DNA of 64,000 bases. Source: Oenanthe sinensis. Taxonomy: Eukaryota > Streptophyta > Magnoliopsida > Apiales > Apiaceae. Each line of letters begins with the position of its first letter. The stretch's first letter is position 1. Both the position numbers and the translations under genes were made by a program. The stretch spans positions 17,443,886 through 17,507,885 of the forward strand of contig CM053800.1 of NCBI GenBank assembly GCA_028671895.1. Reading direction: 5' to 3'. Shown in pieces: positions 1 through 11,223 of this stretch. The notes below the pieces were generated by a model. The model was not told the DNA's origin, did no database searches, and saw only the letters and a list, made by a program, of their open reading frames with translations.

Positions 1-1180
1 ACCTTCTTGGGAGAGAAATTTGCAGCATAAACTTGGCTCAAATGGCTTGAGGAGAAGTGTGGGGGGAGAGGTTGTATTTAAAGAGAGAGATTAGGGTTTT
101 TGGTGGGTTAAGGGGTGACAAGGCTATTACATGGAGCAAGGAGAGCCACAACATTCAAATTAAAGTTGTATCAGCTGAAATAGGCCACATAGGTGCTTGG
201 ATAAATGTGCTCACATCATTCAGTTAATTAAAAAAGCTAATAAATACGAAACTGAACGATACAATGACGAATATGACGTTTTTTAAAATATACTCCAAAA
301 ATTATAAAAAATTAGGGAACCTCTGGAAATATTCCAAATAGGTTATGGTCATAATCCTACTCAATTTGGAGCTGACCTTCATTGACTTTTAATTGACCGA
401 ACAAATAAATGTGTATTCGGGAATACATGTCAAAAATAAAAGTCACCCAAAAATCATGAAAAAAAATCCTAAAATTCTTTTTCAATATTCTAGTGACATT
501 CCCCAAGTTGCAAGTCAATTGGACATGTGTAGATATTATTTTGAGAAATGGATCGTTTCGTTATCCCTACAGCCCGAAACAATATTCGATAGCCATTTAT
601 CGGAACTAGTCGATGTTTGGACTTGAAATATATTCAAACATAATATTCCTAAAATAATAATGACTATGAAGTCCAAGGAATATTTTTGCTTGAATTAAAA
701 TGTATTTTATCTGAATAAATAAGACAATTAGGAACTTTCGGGATAAAATCTGCATTTTACCTTTAGGCAGGACTTTGTTGAATAAAATTTGAACAAATAT
801 ATTTAGAAAATATATTCCCTTGAAAATCTTTAAAACGGACACTCTTTTAATTTAATAACACATTTTCTGTCTCGTAAAAGCAGTGTCAAAAAAAATACAG
901 TATTTGTTCATCTTCAGTCTTTGCCTCAAATTATGACATATTTAAACTAGATTTGATTTTATCATTATTTTGATAAATCTTATCTAATTATATGTCAAGA
1001 GAAAATCATTTTGTTTTATTTATAAAACAGTTTGACCAGGTTTGATTTTCCACTCGTTGACTGTCACTTCGAATAACCTAAGGGAGGATTACTATATTAA
1101 TTAGTAACTTCTTAACCCTAATTTAATTTACACTTAGCGTTAAGACAAAATTAATCAAAACCTATGGAAAAGGCTGTATC
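1..1180. other. Left-edge sequence without recognisable gene
   Basis: AT-rich DNA with only short, unconvincing ORFs in all frames. Homology to the gag of element E4 stops at about 1180, so this is either flank or an unrelated repeat. On the minus strand a TTTAAATA-like box lies near 75-82 in a purine/pyrimidine-rich context that resembles the leader upstream of the envelope-like genes elsewhere in this window, but no coding sequence follows before the window edge. No LTR boundary was found. Confidence 0.5.
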
Positions 1181-2943
1181 TCACAGAATTGACATTATCA
1201 ATCGATGGATAATTCTTATCAGTTGATTCAGAATTAGCAATCGATTGCTTATTTTCCAAGGATTGATTTTCATCAATGGCTATTCTCTCAAGATTTTCAG
1301 ACAACAAGGTGAAAGAGTTTGTTCCATGAATGTCATTCATCTTCTTACTGGCTTTACTAGACCTGTTCCATCTGTCAATGGTTCTTAGTTCCTCTTCCAA
1401 TTTTTCCTTCAAATTCTCTATTTCCTTTTTACACTCAACTAGTTCTTTTCTAGCATCTTTGTTTTCCACCTTGAGTCTATCCATTTGCACTAGCTCACTC
1501 TCTAGATAATTGTTTCTTTCAGTGAGAGCCTCTAAGGTGATTTTGAGCCTAGTGTTCTCTTTGTTTATGGACTTAAGAGGGACATGCAAATTATACATTT
1601 CATTTGACATTTCAGTAATTGTAATATTGCATTCATCTTTGGATAACTCAGATAGATTTGTAAAAATTACCTGATTGCTAGAAGAACTAGCTTCTTGATC
1701 ATCATGGTTGGCCATTAGTGCAAGGTTGATGTATTCTTCTTCCTCAGAATCTTCCTCAACAGCCCAGTCTTTTTCCTCTGTCACAAAAGCCTTCTCTCTG
1801 TCTAAGCAAGTCAAAGTACTTCTTCTTATAGTCAATACCATCACTAGACTTTGACTTTTTTTCCATTTTTGGCTTTCTGCATTCATTAGAAAAATGACCA
1901 ACCAATCTACAGTTGAAACATTTGAATTGAGTCCTGTCAACAAGATATTTGCTTTGTTGATTGTCTCTCTTGAACTGAGATCCAGGCCTTTGCATTGAAT
2001 TCCTCTTGAATTTAAGTTTTGAAAATTTTATAGATAGAAAAGCCAAATGCTCATCTATTTCATCCATTTCATCCTTAGTGTATGACTCATCATCCTCAAC
2101 TGTTTCTTTTCCTTTCCCAGTTGAAGATTCATCATGTCTAACACCACTTGCCCAAATGCCCTTACCTTCTTTCTTCCCTTCTTTGACAGCAACATCTTCA
2201 CCTGATTCTGTAACTTGCTTATCCTTGACCACCAAAGCAATGGACTTTTCTCTCTTCTTACTTTTCTCAATTTCATCATCTTGTTGTAGTTCTAACTCAT
2301 AGGTTTTCAAGATGGCATACAGCTTGTCAAGAGTATATTCTTTAAAGTCAGGAGATTGTCTTATAGAAACAGTCATTGGTTTCCATTCCTTGGGTAAGGA
2401 CCTCAAGAACTTGAGGTTGGTATCTTCAACAGCATACACTCTTCCATATAGCTTTAGCTCATTCAACAGCTTTTGAAACCTACTCTATGTGTCATTGATT
2501 GCTTCACCACTCTTAAAGTGAAAGGCTTCATATTTTTGAATCAAGAGTTGCATCTTGTTCTTTCTCACTTGTTCAGTGCCTTCACAAAGAGTTTGAAGAG
2601 TGTCCCAGACTTCGTTGGATGTTGTACAGTTGATAACATTGTCGAACATATCCTTATCAAGACCATTGAATAAAATATTCATAGCCTTTTTATCCTTATG
2701 TACTTCCTTCTCATCCTCATCTGTGTATTCACTTACAGGTTTTGGAATGAGTTTGCCTGGTGCCTGAGTACCATCTGCATTTACATTTGTAACTATCTTC
2801 ATAGGCACATGTGGACCTTTCTCTATGCAATGAACATAAGAAGGATCAATGGATAGCAGATGCAAGTGCATTTTCACTTTCCAGGGAAAATACTCATCTT
2901 TCTCCAGAACTGGAATCATTACTCCTGTGTCTTTTTGACCCAT
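1155..2943 (-). pseudogene. gag: gag of E4 (broken)
   Basis: Capsid/nucleocapsid polyprotein of a copia element. The start chosen is the ATG at 2941-2943 (MGQKDTGV), which matches the start of the E1 gag. An N-terminal capsid region runs to about 2000. A CCHC zinc knuckle follows near 1875-1930 (C-x2-C-x4-H-x4-C, CFNCRLVGHFSNEC), and a coiled-coil-like Glu/Lys-rich segment covers about 1380-1600. Damage: an in-frame TAG at about 2485 where the E1 homologue has Tyr, and a frameshift between 1756 and 1943. The reading frame loses homology at about 1180, before the second zinc knuckle present in E1. Confidence 0.85.
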
Positions 2944-2988
2944 ACTTGATGTACTTTTAGATCTTAACTTTCTGTATGTTGAAAGTAA

Positions 2989-3000
2989 GCTTTGATACCA
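2989..3000 (-). other. Primer binding site of E4
   Basis: On minus, TGGTATCAAAGC begins two bases after the LTR end. It matches the 3' end of plant initiator tRNA-Met (TGGTATCAGAGC) with one mismatch, and fixes the LTR edge and the minus orientation. Confidence 0.85.
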
Positions 3001-3002
3001 AT

Positions 3003-4164
3003 TGTTATTTTCCCTTAAGTACACTAAGTTTGGAGAAGGGGGGGTTGAATACAAACTTAAGAATTATTTAAATTCTTGCGGATTTAAGTTTGTTCAACTA
3101 GAGTGTATATATATAAAACTGACTGAACTAAGAATGCAGAAATTAAAATATTGAAAACAGAAAAACCAATATTAAAATTTAGTAGTGGATTGGTTTTCCA
3201 CTAGTATGTTTTTGCTTTCAATTAATCTTGGTAAAAATACCAAGTTGCTTACAAAGTGTTTCTGCACAGTAGAGCTTACAATCTTTTCACTGTGTTTCTT
3301 CTTTTCTACACTTTGCTACAATGAACTACTAACCACTATATAGTGGTTTTCTTCACTACTAATTCCTATCGACAGATAACATTATAAAATTATAACTTAC
3401 AATGTTTACATGAAAATAGAAATTTGCTACTTGAATAGTAATCTTTGGACCTGTCTAGTCCTGAAAGTATATTTGTCTTGATGCATTCCTTGAAGATTGT
3501 GTTACCTTGAAAGTCTTCACAATCCTGACAAGACTATCTTCCAATGATTCAGTTTCTGCACAGTTTCCTTTCTCCTTGTCTTTAACTAAATTGGGAAACC
3601 TTAATCAACTGATAAATGCTATTAACCATATCAGTTGATTCTTCTTTTCTCATCCATCGATGGATACGATATCCATTGATCAGTTATTGAATCGATGGCT
3701 ATTTGAGTTATCCATCGACTCCCTCTCCATTGATGATCCCTTATCCGTTGATTGCCTTTATCTGTTGATGACTTGTATCAGTTGATAGCTTTTATCCGTT
3801 GAGTAGTGTCTTCTTCCATCGATTCCAATATCAGTTGATCACTTCACTTGTGAGAATTCTGACTTAGAATATTTACAATTGATCAGCCATTCTTCACATC
3901 AGTTGAGAAGCTATAAATTAAAGTCAATAACATCAGTCGACTACTTCATATCATCCATTGAGGCAATACAATCAATTGATAATGAAACATGAATCAAATG
4001 TTACAATCCAGTTTATCAGTTGATAAACAAACTTCAACTGATAACTGGTTTTCTAGTCAATGGATATTTATAAGACACATATCCATCGACCAAGTACAAT
4101 GAATTTTAAATCCCTATTGAAATTCTAAGTAATTTGTTATCATCAAAACTCATAATTCCTAACA
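3003..4164 (-). repeat. 5' LTR of E4 (1162 bp)
   Basis: Bounded by TG and CA: on plus it starts TGTTATTTTCCC and ends CCTAACA. It holds a G7 tract followed by TTGAATAC near 3038, a palindromic TATA region (CACTATATAGTGG, about 3334-3346), and a dense array of TATCCATCGATGG/ATCAGTTGAT-type motifs from about 3600 to 4100, which lies upstream of the TATA box for minus-strand transcription. The last 357 bases (3808-4164) are repeated in diverged form at 4165-4521, because the neighbouring piece is another LTR of the same family. Confidence 0.85.
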
Positions 4165-4521
4165 GTCTTCATCCATCGACTCCAATATCTGTTGATCACT
4201 TCACTTGTGAGAATTCTAACTTAGAATATTTACAATTAATCAGCCATCCTTCACATCCGTTGAGAAGCTATAAATTGAAGTCAATAAAATCAGTCGACTA
4301 CTTCACAGCATCCATCGAGGCAATACAATCAATTGATAATGAAACATGAATCAAATGCTACAATCCAGTTTATCAGTTGATAACCAAGCTTCAACTGATA
4401 ATTGATTTTCTAGTCAATGGATATTTATAAGTCATATATCCATTGACCAATTACTATGAATTTTAAATCCCTATTATAATTCTAAGTAATTTGTTATCAT
4501 CAAAACTCATAATTCCTAACA
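4165..4521 (-). repeat. 3' LTR remnant of E3 (U3 part, 357 bp)
   Basis: Ends CCTAACA at 4521, next to a polypurine tract on minus (AGGGGGAGAT, about 4522-4533). It resembles the E3 5' LTR end at 45.83-46.18 kb more than the adjacent E4 LTR, sharing for example CATCCGTTGAG and ATCCATCGAGG. The rest of the LTR was separated by the E4 insertion and is not in the window. Confidence 0.8.
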
Positions 4522-4645
4522 ATCTCCCCCTATTTATGAATATGTGAAATATGCATAAATTTTTTGTTGATGATAACAAAACTCCTATACATTTTCATTC
4601 TAGCAGGAATTACAATATTGACAAAAATAATCTAAGACAGAGTGA

Positions 4646-6419
4646 TCAAATACCAGTAAGAGATAAATTCTGACAATTTGATGTTGAGTCTGAATCTTCT
4701 ATCTTCTTCTTCTCCACCTTGACATTCATTTTTTCTTCATTTTCCTTCATTTTTCTGTACAAGAATCCCTTCAAAATCTTATCATCCTCAACCCTGTAGT
4801 CCAGTTGGCTTGCAAGATGATTTAATTCCAGATTGGGCAGTTTGTCTATTTCCTGACAAATATCAATGCATTTTTCTCTATCTTCCCTGTCCTTGTAGAT
4901 CATCATGTAGAATGGTTTATGAAGCACATTCCTTCCTTCAGGGTTCCAGATTTTGATTCTGTCATCCCTTTCTTCTTGAATAGGTGTCTCCCTTATCTTC
5001 TTCATTTTCTCAAGAATGTCATTCCCTAGCTCTTCAGTTAGATAGTACTTTCTGTTGAGCATGGTGTAGATCTTCCTTAAGATGCCATATCCTTGGTCCT
5101 AGACTTGATTGAATGTGAAAGTTGAATGTGATCCATCTTCATACTCAACGTGAAGTAAATCGACATCCCTTTTCCTTCTACCTTTAACTGCAATCATTCC
5201 TTCACTTTTGATTGGCACAAAATTTTTAACCTTAGGTTTGAACACTTCTATCTCTTTGGTTTGACCACTCCCAGATGCTTGATTTTCAAGCTTCACTTCC
5301 TTTGGCTTCTCCTCTTCAGCAACAACAAGCTTCCTTTTGACTTCAGAAGATTTTGGTTCATCCACAGGCTTGTTTGCTCTTTGTTTCATTCTAGGCCTCC
5401 CTTTACCTTCTCTTCTTCTGGCTTCCCTAATTAGCTTGTCCTCCTCATCAAATTGCTTTTGCAGTTGAATGGCTAGATCTTCTTGTGCCATTACTTGTTG
5501 TTCCCTTTCTTTTATGCCAACAACTATTGCTTTGCCCAATAGCTTCTCTCCTTCACTTATGACAGAATTTTTCTTCTTTTTGACTTATTTTATAGCAATC
5601 CCTTTACCTTTTCTATCACCAGCCTGTGAGCTACCTTCATCTACCCTTATTTCTCCTTTCTCCAGAGTTTCTGGCAATATGACAATTGGCTCATGTGCAT
5701 CAATCTCCTTGTTTTTGCTAACAATGGAATCAAATTGATGTACAATTTGTTGAGCCAATATCTGCTTTGCATCTTAGCTTTGGATGACAGACTCTGTATT
5801 CTTGACTGCAGTTTCAACTTCATTTATCCTCTCCTCATACTTCTCCCCCTATTTGTTATCAGCAACTGGTTGTTCCATGGAGGTAGAAATAATAGGAGTT
5901 TCTAAAAGGTGGTTAAGAAGATTGATTTGGGTGACTTGATTCTTCTGAATTAATTCCATGTTGTGCTCCATTGCAGTCACTCTTTTCTCCAATGCCACTA
6001 CCTTGTCTTTGGCTGTAGACTCAGTATCTAGCCTTTGCTTGATTTTGTTTAACTTTGTAAGGCTGAGTCTTGAATCAATTGTGGAGTCAAAGTGCATCCT
6101 TGAGCTATCAATTTCCTCCCTGATCTTCTTTAATTCATACTTAGATCCTATGACATGCATTTTCTGAATCTTCAAGTTGTCCATGTAAAAGTTGAGAATT
6201 CTTCTATGCAAAGGATCTTCTACATTCACTTCAGCCATGGATCTCCTGTAGTGGGAAATTATGTCCTTCTCAGTATCAGCCAAACTTGTTTCATCACTGG
6301 CCACATCAGGGTCCAGAAGTTCATCATCAGAACTATCTTCAAACTCTTTAGGATTCATGTGGGATACATCATCAGGTTGTCTAGCTAGATTTTCTTTTCC
6401 ACTCCTGAATTGTTCCTCT
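4646..6419 (-). pseudogene. Envelope-like ORF of E3, C-terminal third
   Basis: One reading frame from 6358 to 4646 with in-frame stops at about 5849, 5585 and 5099. It matches the C-terminal part of the E1 envelope-like protein: an acidic stretch, then a conserved segment with IQKM, a coiled-coil region (about 5900-6150), Lys/Glu-rich low complexity, and a terminal region containing LNRKY and MIYKD that parallels LNRKY and MIFTD in E1. No signal peptide or membrane segment is visible. Here the sequence upstream of IQKM is continuous (NFYMDNLKIQKM), which shows that the ORF break at the same place in E1 is an accident. It continues at 7962-9931 beyond the solo LTR. Confidence 0.75.
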
Positions 6420-7961
6420 TGTTGGGTTCCGAGGCATAAAACGCAGCGGATAAACGTAAATATAACGAAAAATTTCGGAACCCTAACGCAGGATCATGTA
6501 TAAGATTGGACGGATTATGGTGATAATCGAATCATACCTATTACGATCTTGAATGTCACGAACTCAACGGAGATCCTTGCTATCACGACTTGTGTCTTCT
6601 TCTCGAAAACACCTCTATGGTATCCACACGAGCACCTTCAAGAGCGTCTCACGATCTTGATTACGGAGTGGATGTACTAGCAAACCTTTGATAATTCGAA
6701 TTGTCTTCCTGCCTCTTTGCTGCCTCTTCTAGGGTTTTTCTAAAAAACGTGTTCTGCCTCTTAACCCTACATTATCTATTTATAATGTTTGGTTAACAGG
6801 CTCATAGCAGCAAAACCTAACCCATGTAGGTCTAGGAAAATAATAAAACGAATTTTATTATTTAATTAATAACTAAGTCATACTTAATTATTATGGGCAG
6901 AAATACAATTCTAATTTGAATTTATATTATCTTAATTAATTAAGTCTCACTTAATTAATATAATAAAAATTCAAATAATTATCAATTAATTTAAATCTAT
7001 AATTTAAATTAACTATTCCTCTAAGTGCTCTTTGCGTGTGACCCTATAGGCTATTATTTAATTGGCAATAATTTTATTCTCCAATAAAATTATAAACAAT
7101 GAGCGGCATCTAGTAATACATCATTGCTACCCAATTAAACAATAATTAAATCGTGATTCGATAAAACCTTTCGTGATTAATGTTTCCGTGTAATATAATC
7201 CTTTTAACCATATATATTATAGATTAAACTCGAAGCATGTATTTAGTCATCCTCTTCAACATTTAATCTGGGTTTACTTGATCCATGAGTAGACTATGAA
7301 AACAAATCATTATTTGAGCACGGCCATGCATTTTATAGTCTCACTCAATCAAGAGGCCAATAATATCTCTCCTAATTATAGGAGGGTTAAATCCTTTATC
7401 TATCATTCATATTTCTCATACGACTCATGATATACCCGATGTCCACTTTTATCATTACCCGGTCAAAGGTAACTTTTAATGTAGTCAAAGTATATTAATC
7501 CTCGTATAAAAATATAATGATCTCAAGTCAGAGGATCATTACACCATTATCACTGTGAGTCTTTCTTATGACTTTATTAAACATGAAGAATCTCACTGTG
7601 GGTCTGTCCAGTACCATGTACTCCTGCATGTACCTATGTGTTGACTTTAGTATCCCCATACTTATAACCAATGAGATGTGGTTATCTGTCAAACAACATA
7701 CTAGTCTATTTATGTATTATTATTGTCCTATAATAATAATAATCGACTAGGGACATTTAAGAATATGATATATTATATAATCTCAAGTTCAAGTCATGTA
7801 CTAAACTATACAATGTGTATCATGATTCTAAAGACATTTATTATGCTAACAAATATATCGCAGTAATTAAAGTCATAATAAATATGTTTATTGAATAATC
7901 AATTGACATAAAGGTTTATCAAAATAAACATTGTATTGCCTCTAGGACACCTACACCAACA
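6420..7961 (-). mobile_element. Solo LTR, family A, copy 1 (1542 bp, TSD CCTCT)
   Basis: Starts TGTTGGG and ends CCAACA, flanked by the 5-bp duplication CCTCT at 6415-6419 and 7962-7966. Compared with copies at 25661-27172 and 52828-54417 it is reversed: the CCGCTGCG-containing end is on the left and the CTAGAGGCAATAC end on the right. No coding sequence, primer site or polypurine tract is inside. It interrupts the E3 envelope-like ORF; removing 1542+5 bases restores the frame between 8670 and 6358. Confidence 0.9.
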
Positions 7962-9931
7962 CCTCTATCTGCACCAATCCCAACATTTGTTCACCTACTT
8001 AATTAGTGGCTGCTGCCAATTCTTGATAGTGTGGATCTTTATGTTGAAAGGTTGAAGCATCAAGGTTGACTTCAATCTCATCATCCACTTTCATGTGGGC
8101 ATTTGCAACTCCTGCAGGAACTCCATTTCCTCCATCTCCCCCTGACTCCAACCCCAACTCCTGGGTGAGTTCTGCTGTAACCTGCTCAGTTTTAGAAGTT
8201 GATGCTTCATTGGATGGTGAAATGGATTTCTCTCTATTCTTTTCCCTCTCACACTCTTCTCTCTATTTTGGCATCAGGATCTCATCCTGGATCCTCACAT
8301 CTCCCTTACTTTCATCTCCTTTTGCATCACCTGCTAAGGTGGAACTCTCTTTATTCATACCCTCTCCTTTTGCCACCTCAGAAGAATTTGAGGGCCCCTC
8401 ATTCACACACTCTCCTTTTTCCAAGGTATGCAAACCTTGCCCCTCACAAACCTCACCCACTCCACTCAATCCTAGTAGTGTATTGGCAACCTGAATTGTT
8501 TCAATGGATGATTCATGAAAAGGAATGAGTGTGTCGATCGATGGATAAGAAATATCTATCGATTGATGAATATCCATTGATTGGAGTTCGTCGGTGGATG
8601 TAAGGATATCCATCGATGGAAGTACATTAGTCAATGGATGTTGGATATCAGTTGATTGAGTAATATCCATTGACTTGTGAGAATTTGCAGTATGTTAATG
8701 ATCAACCAAGGTGTTAACCTTATCTGGTGATACAGGTGAGAGTGTTGGCTCCACCCTGAGTTTCAAAGAGGGTGAATTTGAAACATTGAAGTTATCAATT
8801 AACAATGTTTCTGAAGAAATAGATTTTGAGGGAGATTGAGGAGAAGAAATAGATAGAGAGTGGGGTTGTGCCTCAGGAAAATTCTGTGACACATCAAATG
8901 AAGAAACTGAAGGCTCCACCAAATTTGCATTTGGCTTAGCAAGTGTGTGAGTTCCTTGTGCAATATTTTTGTTCTTCTTTCTCCTTTTGTATGGCTGTAG
9001 AATTTTGTGACCCTTACCCCCATCTGATGGTCCTAGTTGAGACCTTTGTTCAATAGTTACACCTTGTTGAAAAGGTGCAACTAGGGATGTGTTTAATTCC
9101 TTTATCACAGCCTCAATCTGTTGAGAGATTGGGCTGATGGCTGGTTGGACACTTTCAACCTCTCATTTCTTATCCTTCTGGCTTTCTTGATGTTGGCCAG
9201 TTCCCTCACCCTTATCAACCACCTTCACACTCCTCTCAGTCATTTTTCTTTTCTTAGTTTTTACAACAGTAGTCTTTTGAGAAACTACTGAGGTGGTTTG
9301 TTTAGATTTGATTTTGGAAGGTTGTGCAACTTGGGTAGGAGGGATGGGGGCATTTTCATCTGCCTCAATTGTTGCAGAAGGCAAAGAAATTGGAATACCA
9401 GAAGAGGTGAAAGAAAAGTTGAATTTCTTTAGGTATACCTGTATAAAAGGAAGATAGATGAGGCACAACTTAGGATGTAAGTTGATTCTCACCAAGTCTT
9501 TGGAGACCCTTTTATTTTGCATCCAAGGCTCTAGTGTCTCCATATCTGCACTAATCTCACATTCTCCAATGGAGGTATTAATCAACAACATAAAGAATCC
9601 AGTAAAATAAATGTTATTTTTCTTAGATGCCTTATTTCCCAACTTAGTAGTTAATTCATTTAGGAGTAATGTGCTAAAATTAAAGTACTTATCAAATAGG
9701 ATGGAATAAGCAATCTTTTGCATACTTGTGGTAATTGCATCAAAACTGCTTATTTTTCCAAAAAATACCTTAATTATAGCATCAAAGAAATAACTCCATT
9801 CTTTCCTTAGATTTTTCCTAACAACTTCACCTAAACTAGTTTCAGCATTTACATAGTTAACAGATTCTAGCATGTCCCTAATTTCATTTTTAGTGGTTGA
9901 CCTATCACAATTATTTTCAGGTAATTCTAAA
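7962..9931 (-). pseudogene. Envelope-like ORF of E3, middle part
   Basis: One frame with in-frame stops between 9163 and 9108, between 8695 and 8670 and near 8263. The N-terminal half contains LRKEWSYFFDAI, the most conserved signature of this protein family in the window, followed by TTSMQKIAYSILF. Next come a Thr/Lys-rich basic region (KTKKRK, nuclear-localisation-like) and a Ser/Pro-rich variable region. That region includes a run of S-I-D and S-M-D tripeptides at about 8510-8680, encoded by the ATCAATTGAT/ATCCATCGATGG motif family also found in the LTR. The N-terminus is at 22817-23105 on the far side of E1. Confidence 0.75.
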
Positions 9932-11045
9932 TGTTATTCCTTAGAACAATGTCAATATTTGTAGAAGGGGGGGTTGAATACAAATATTAAAACTTTTTGT
10001 GTGTTCTAATATTTGTTCTTGATGTTTGATAGAATAAGAGAATAAGTTCGAACAAATTAATGCTGAAAAATAAAACTGAACAAAGAGATTTAAAATTATT
10101 GATGGATTGGTTTTTCCATCAATGTATATTTTTGCTCAATGCTCCTAGGTTAAAAGAAACCTAGCTGCGTTTACAAGATTAGAAAATAAATCAACTGTTC
10201 TTACACATGTGCTCTCAAGCTTGAACAGTTGATTAAGAAATATGTCTAACTTGTATGTTTTCTAATAATGCTACTACACTTGTTTATATACCACAAGTGT
10301 TCTTTTACAATTCCTATTCTAGGATTGTTTCTACCTACCTTCATTTTACCTTTTTCTATTTTACAAAAAGGTTTGAAAGGCAGCTTCTGATTGAGTCTTC
10401 ACAGTTACTCTAGACTGTCTTCCATAGGTGTGCTTTTGTTCTCTGGATCTTCAACATATATTCTTTCTGTGTTGTCACACTCAATTGATAATTTGCCGTC
10501 AGGCATATCAATTGATCCATTCTTTAATCCATCAACTGATGTACTTCTTCGATTGATCTTTATATCCATCGATTGATAAAAGATGTCTTATCGATTGATA
10601 GATGTTATCAATCGATATATCAGTCGATGGGTCTTCACATCAGTTGATGGTCTTCAATCCTTGGCTTGGCTTCTTCGATTGATCCTCCATCCATCGATGC
10701 TTCAATATCAATGGATCATCCTTCACTTGTGCAATTTCCTGTCTTCACATAATTACAATTTAACAGTTTAATTTACACATCAATTGATGATCCATATCAA
10801 TCGACTCTAACATCAATTGATGAACAAAATATCAATTGATTTACACCTTATCGATTGAAATAGACTAAGTACACCTATTCTACAATCCAAATTATCAGTT
10901 GATTCATATAAACACTTCAACTGATAAATGGTTTCCTGATCAATTGATATTTATAACTTTCATATCAATTGATCAGTTACAACAAATAAAATTTCTATGA
11001 TTCTAAGATTAATGTTATCATCAAATCACATGTAGATTCTTAACA
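9932..11045 (-). repeat. 3' LTR of E1
   Basis: 1114 bp, identical in length to the partner at 21703. A G7 tract followed by TTGAATAC is near 9967, a minus-strand TATA box (TATATAAAC) at 10282-10290, and an array of ATCAATTGAT/ATCGATTGAT motifs from about 10480 to 10975. A minus-strand polypurine tract adjoins at 11046. Confidence 0.95.
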
Positions 11046-11058
11046 ATCTCCCCCTATT
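11046..11058 (-). other. Polypurine tract of E1
   Basis: On minus, AATAGGGGGAGAT directly precedes the 3' LTR. It is the plus-strand primer site for reverse transcription, and the same sequence occurs at the equivalent place in E2 and E3. Confidence 0.85.
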
Positions 11059-11223
11059 TGTGTCTGTGTTATTAACAGGCATAAATCTACTTGATTATAA
11101 CAAAAACCCTTAAAAAAAATTACATTTAGATAGAATCAAGAAACTTAATTGGCACATTAATTTTGGAAGTACCAGATTGATATATAACTCCTGCAAGCAG
11201 CTTCAATATCTTCATAATTTAAT

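Larger units (their letters stand above)
1181..4164 (-). mobile_element. E4: truncated copia (SIRE-type) retrotransposon, 5' LTR plus gag
   Basis: A minus-strand Ty1/copia fragment with a complete 5' LTR, a tRNA-Met primer site and most of gag; pol, envelope-like ORF and 3' LTR are missing to the left. The LTR outer end (CCTAACA on plus) abuts the middle of another LTR of the same family at 4165, so E4 appears inserted in the 3' LTR of E3. Its LTR is only about 93% like the adjoining E3 LTR piece by eye, whereas that piece resembles the E3 5' LTR at 45.8-46.2 kb more closely. The left break near 1180 has no LTR end, so it reflects a deletion or later rearrangement. Confidence 0.75.

Noticed and set aside
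3808..4521. Simple 357-bp tandem duplication within one LTR
   Set aside because: The right unit is closer to the E3 LTR at 46 kb than to the left unit, so these are two different LTRs brought together by insertion.
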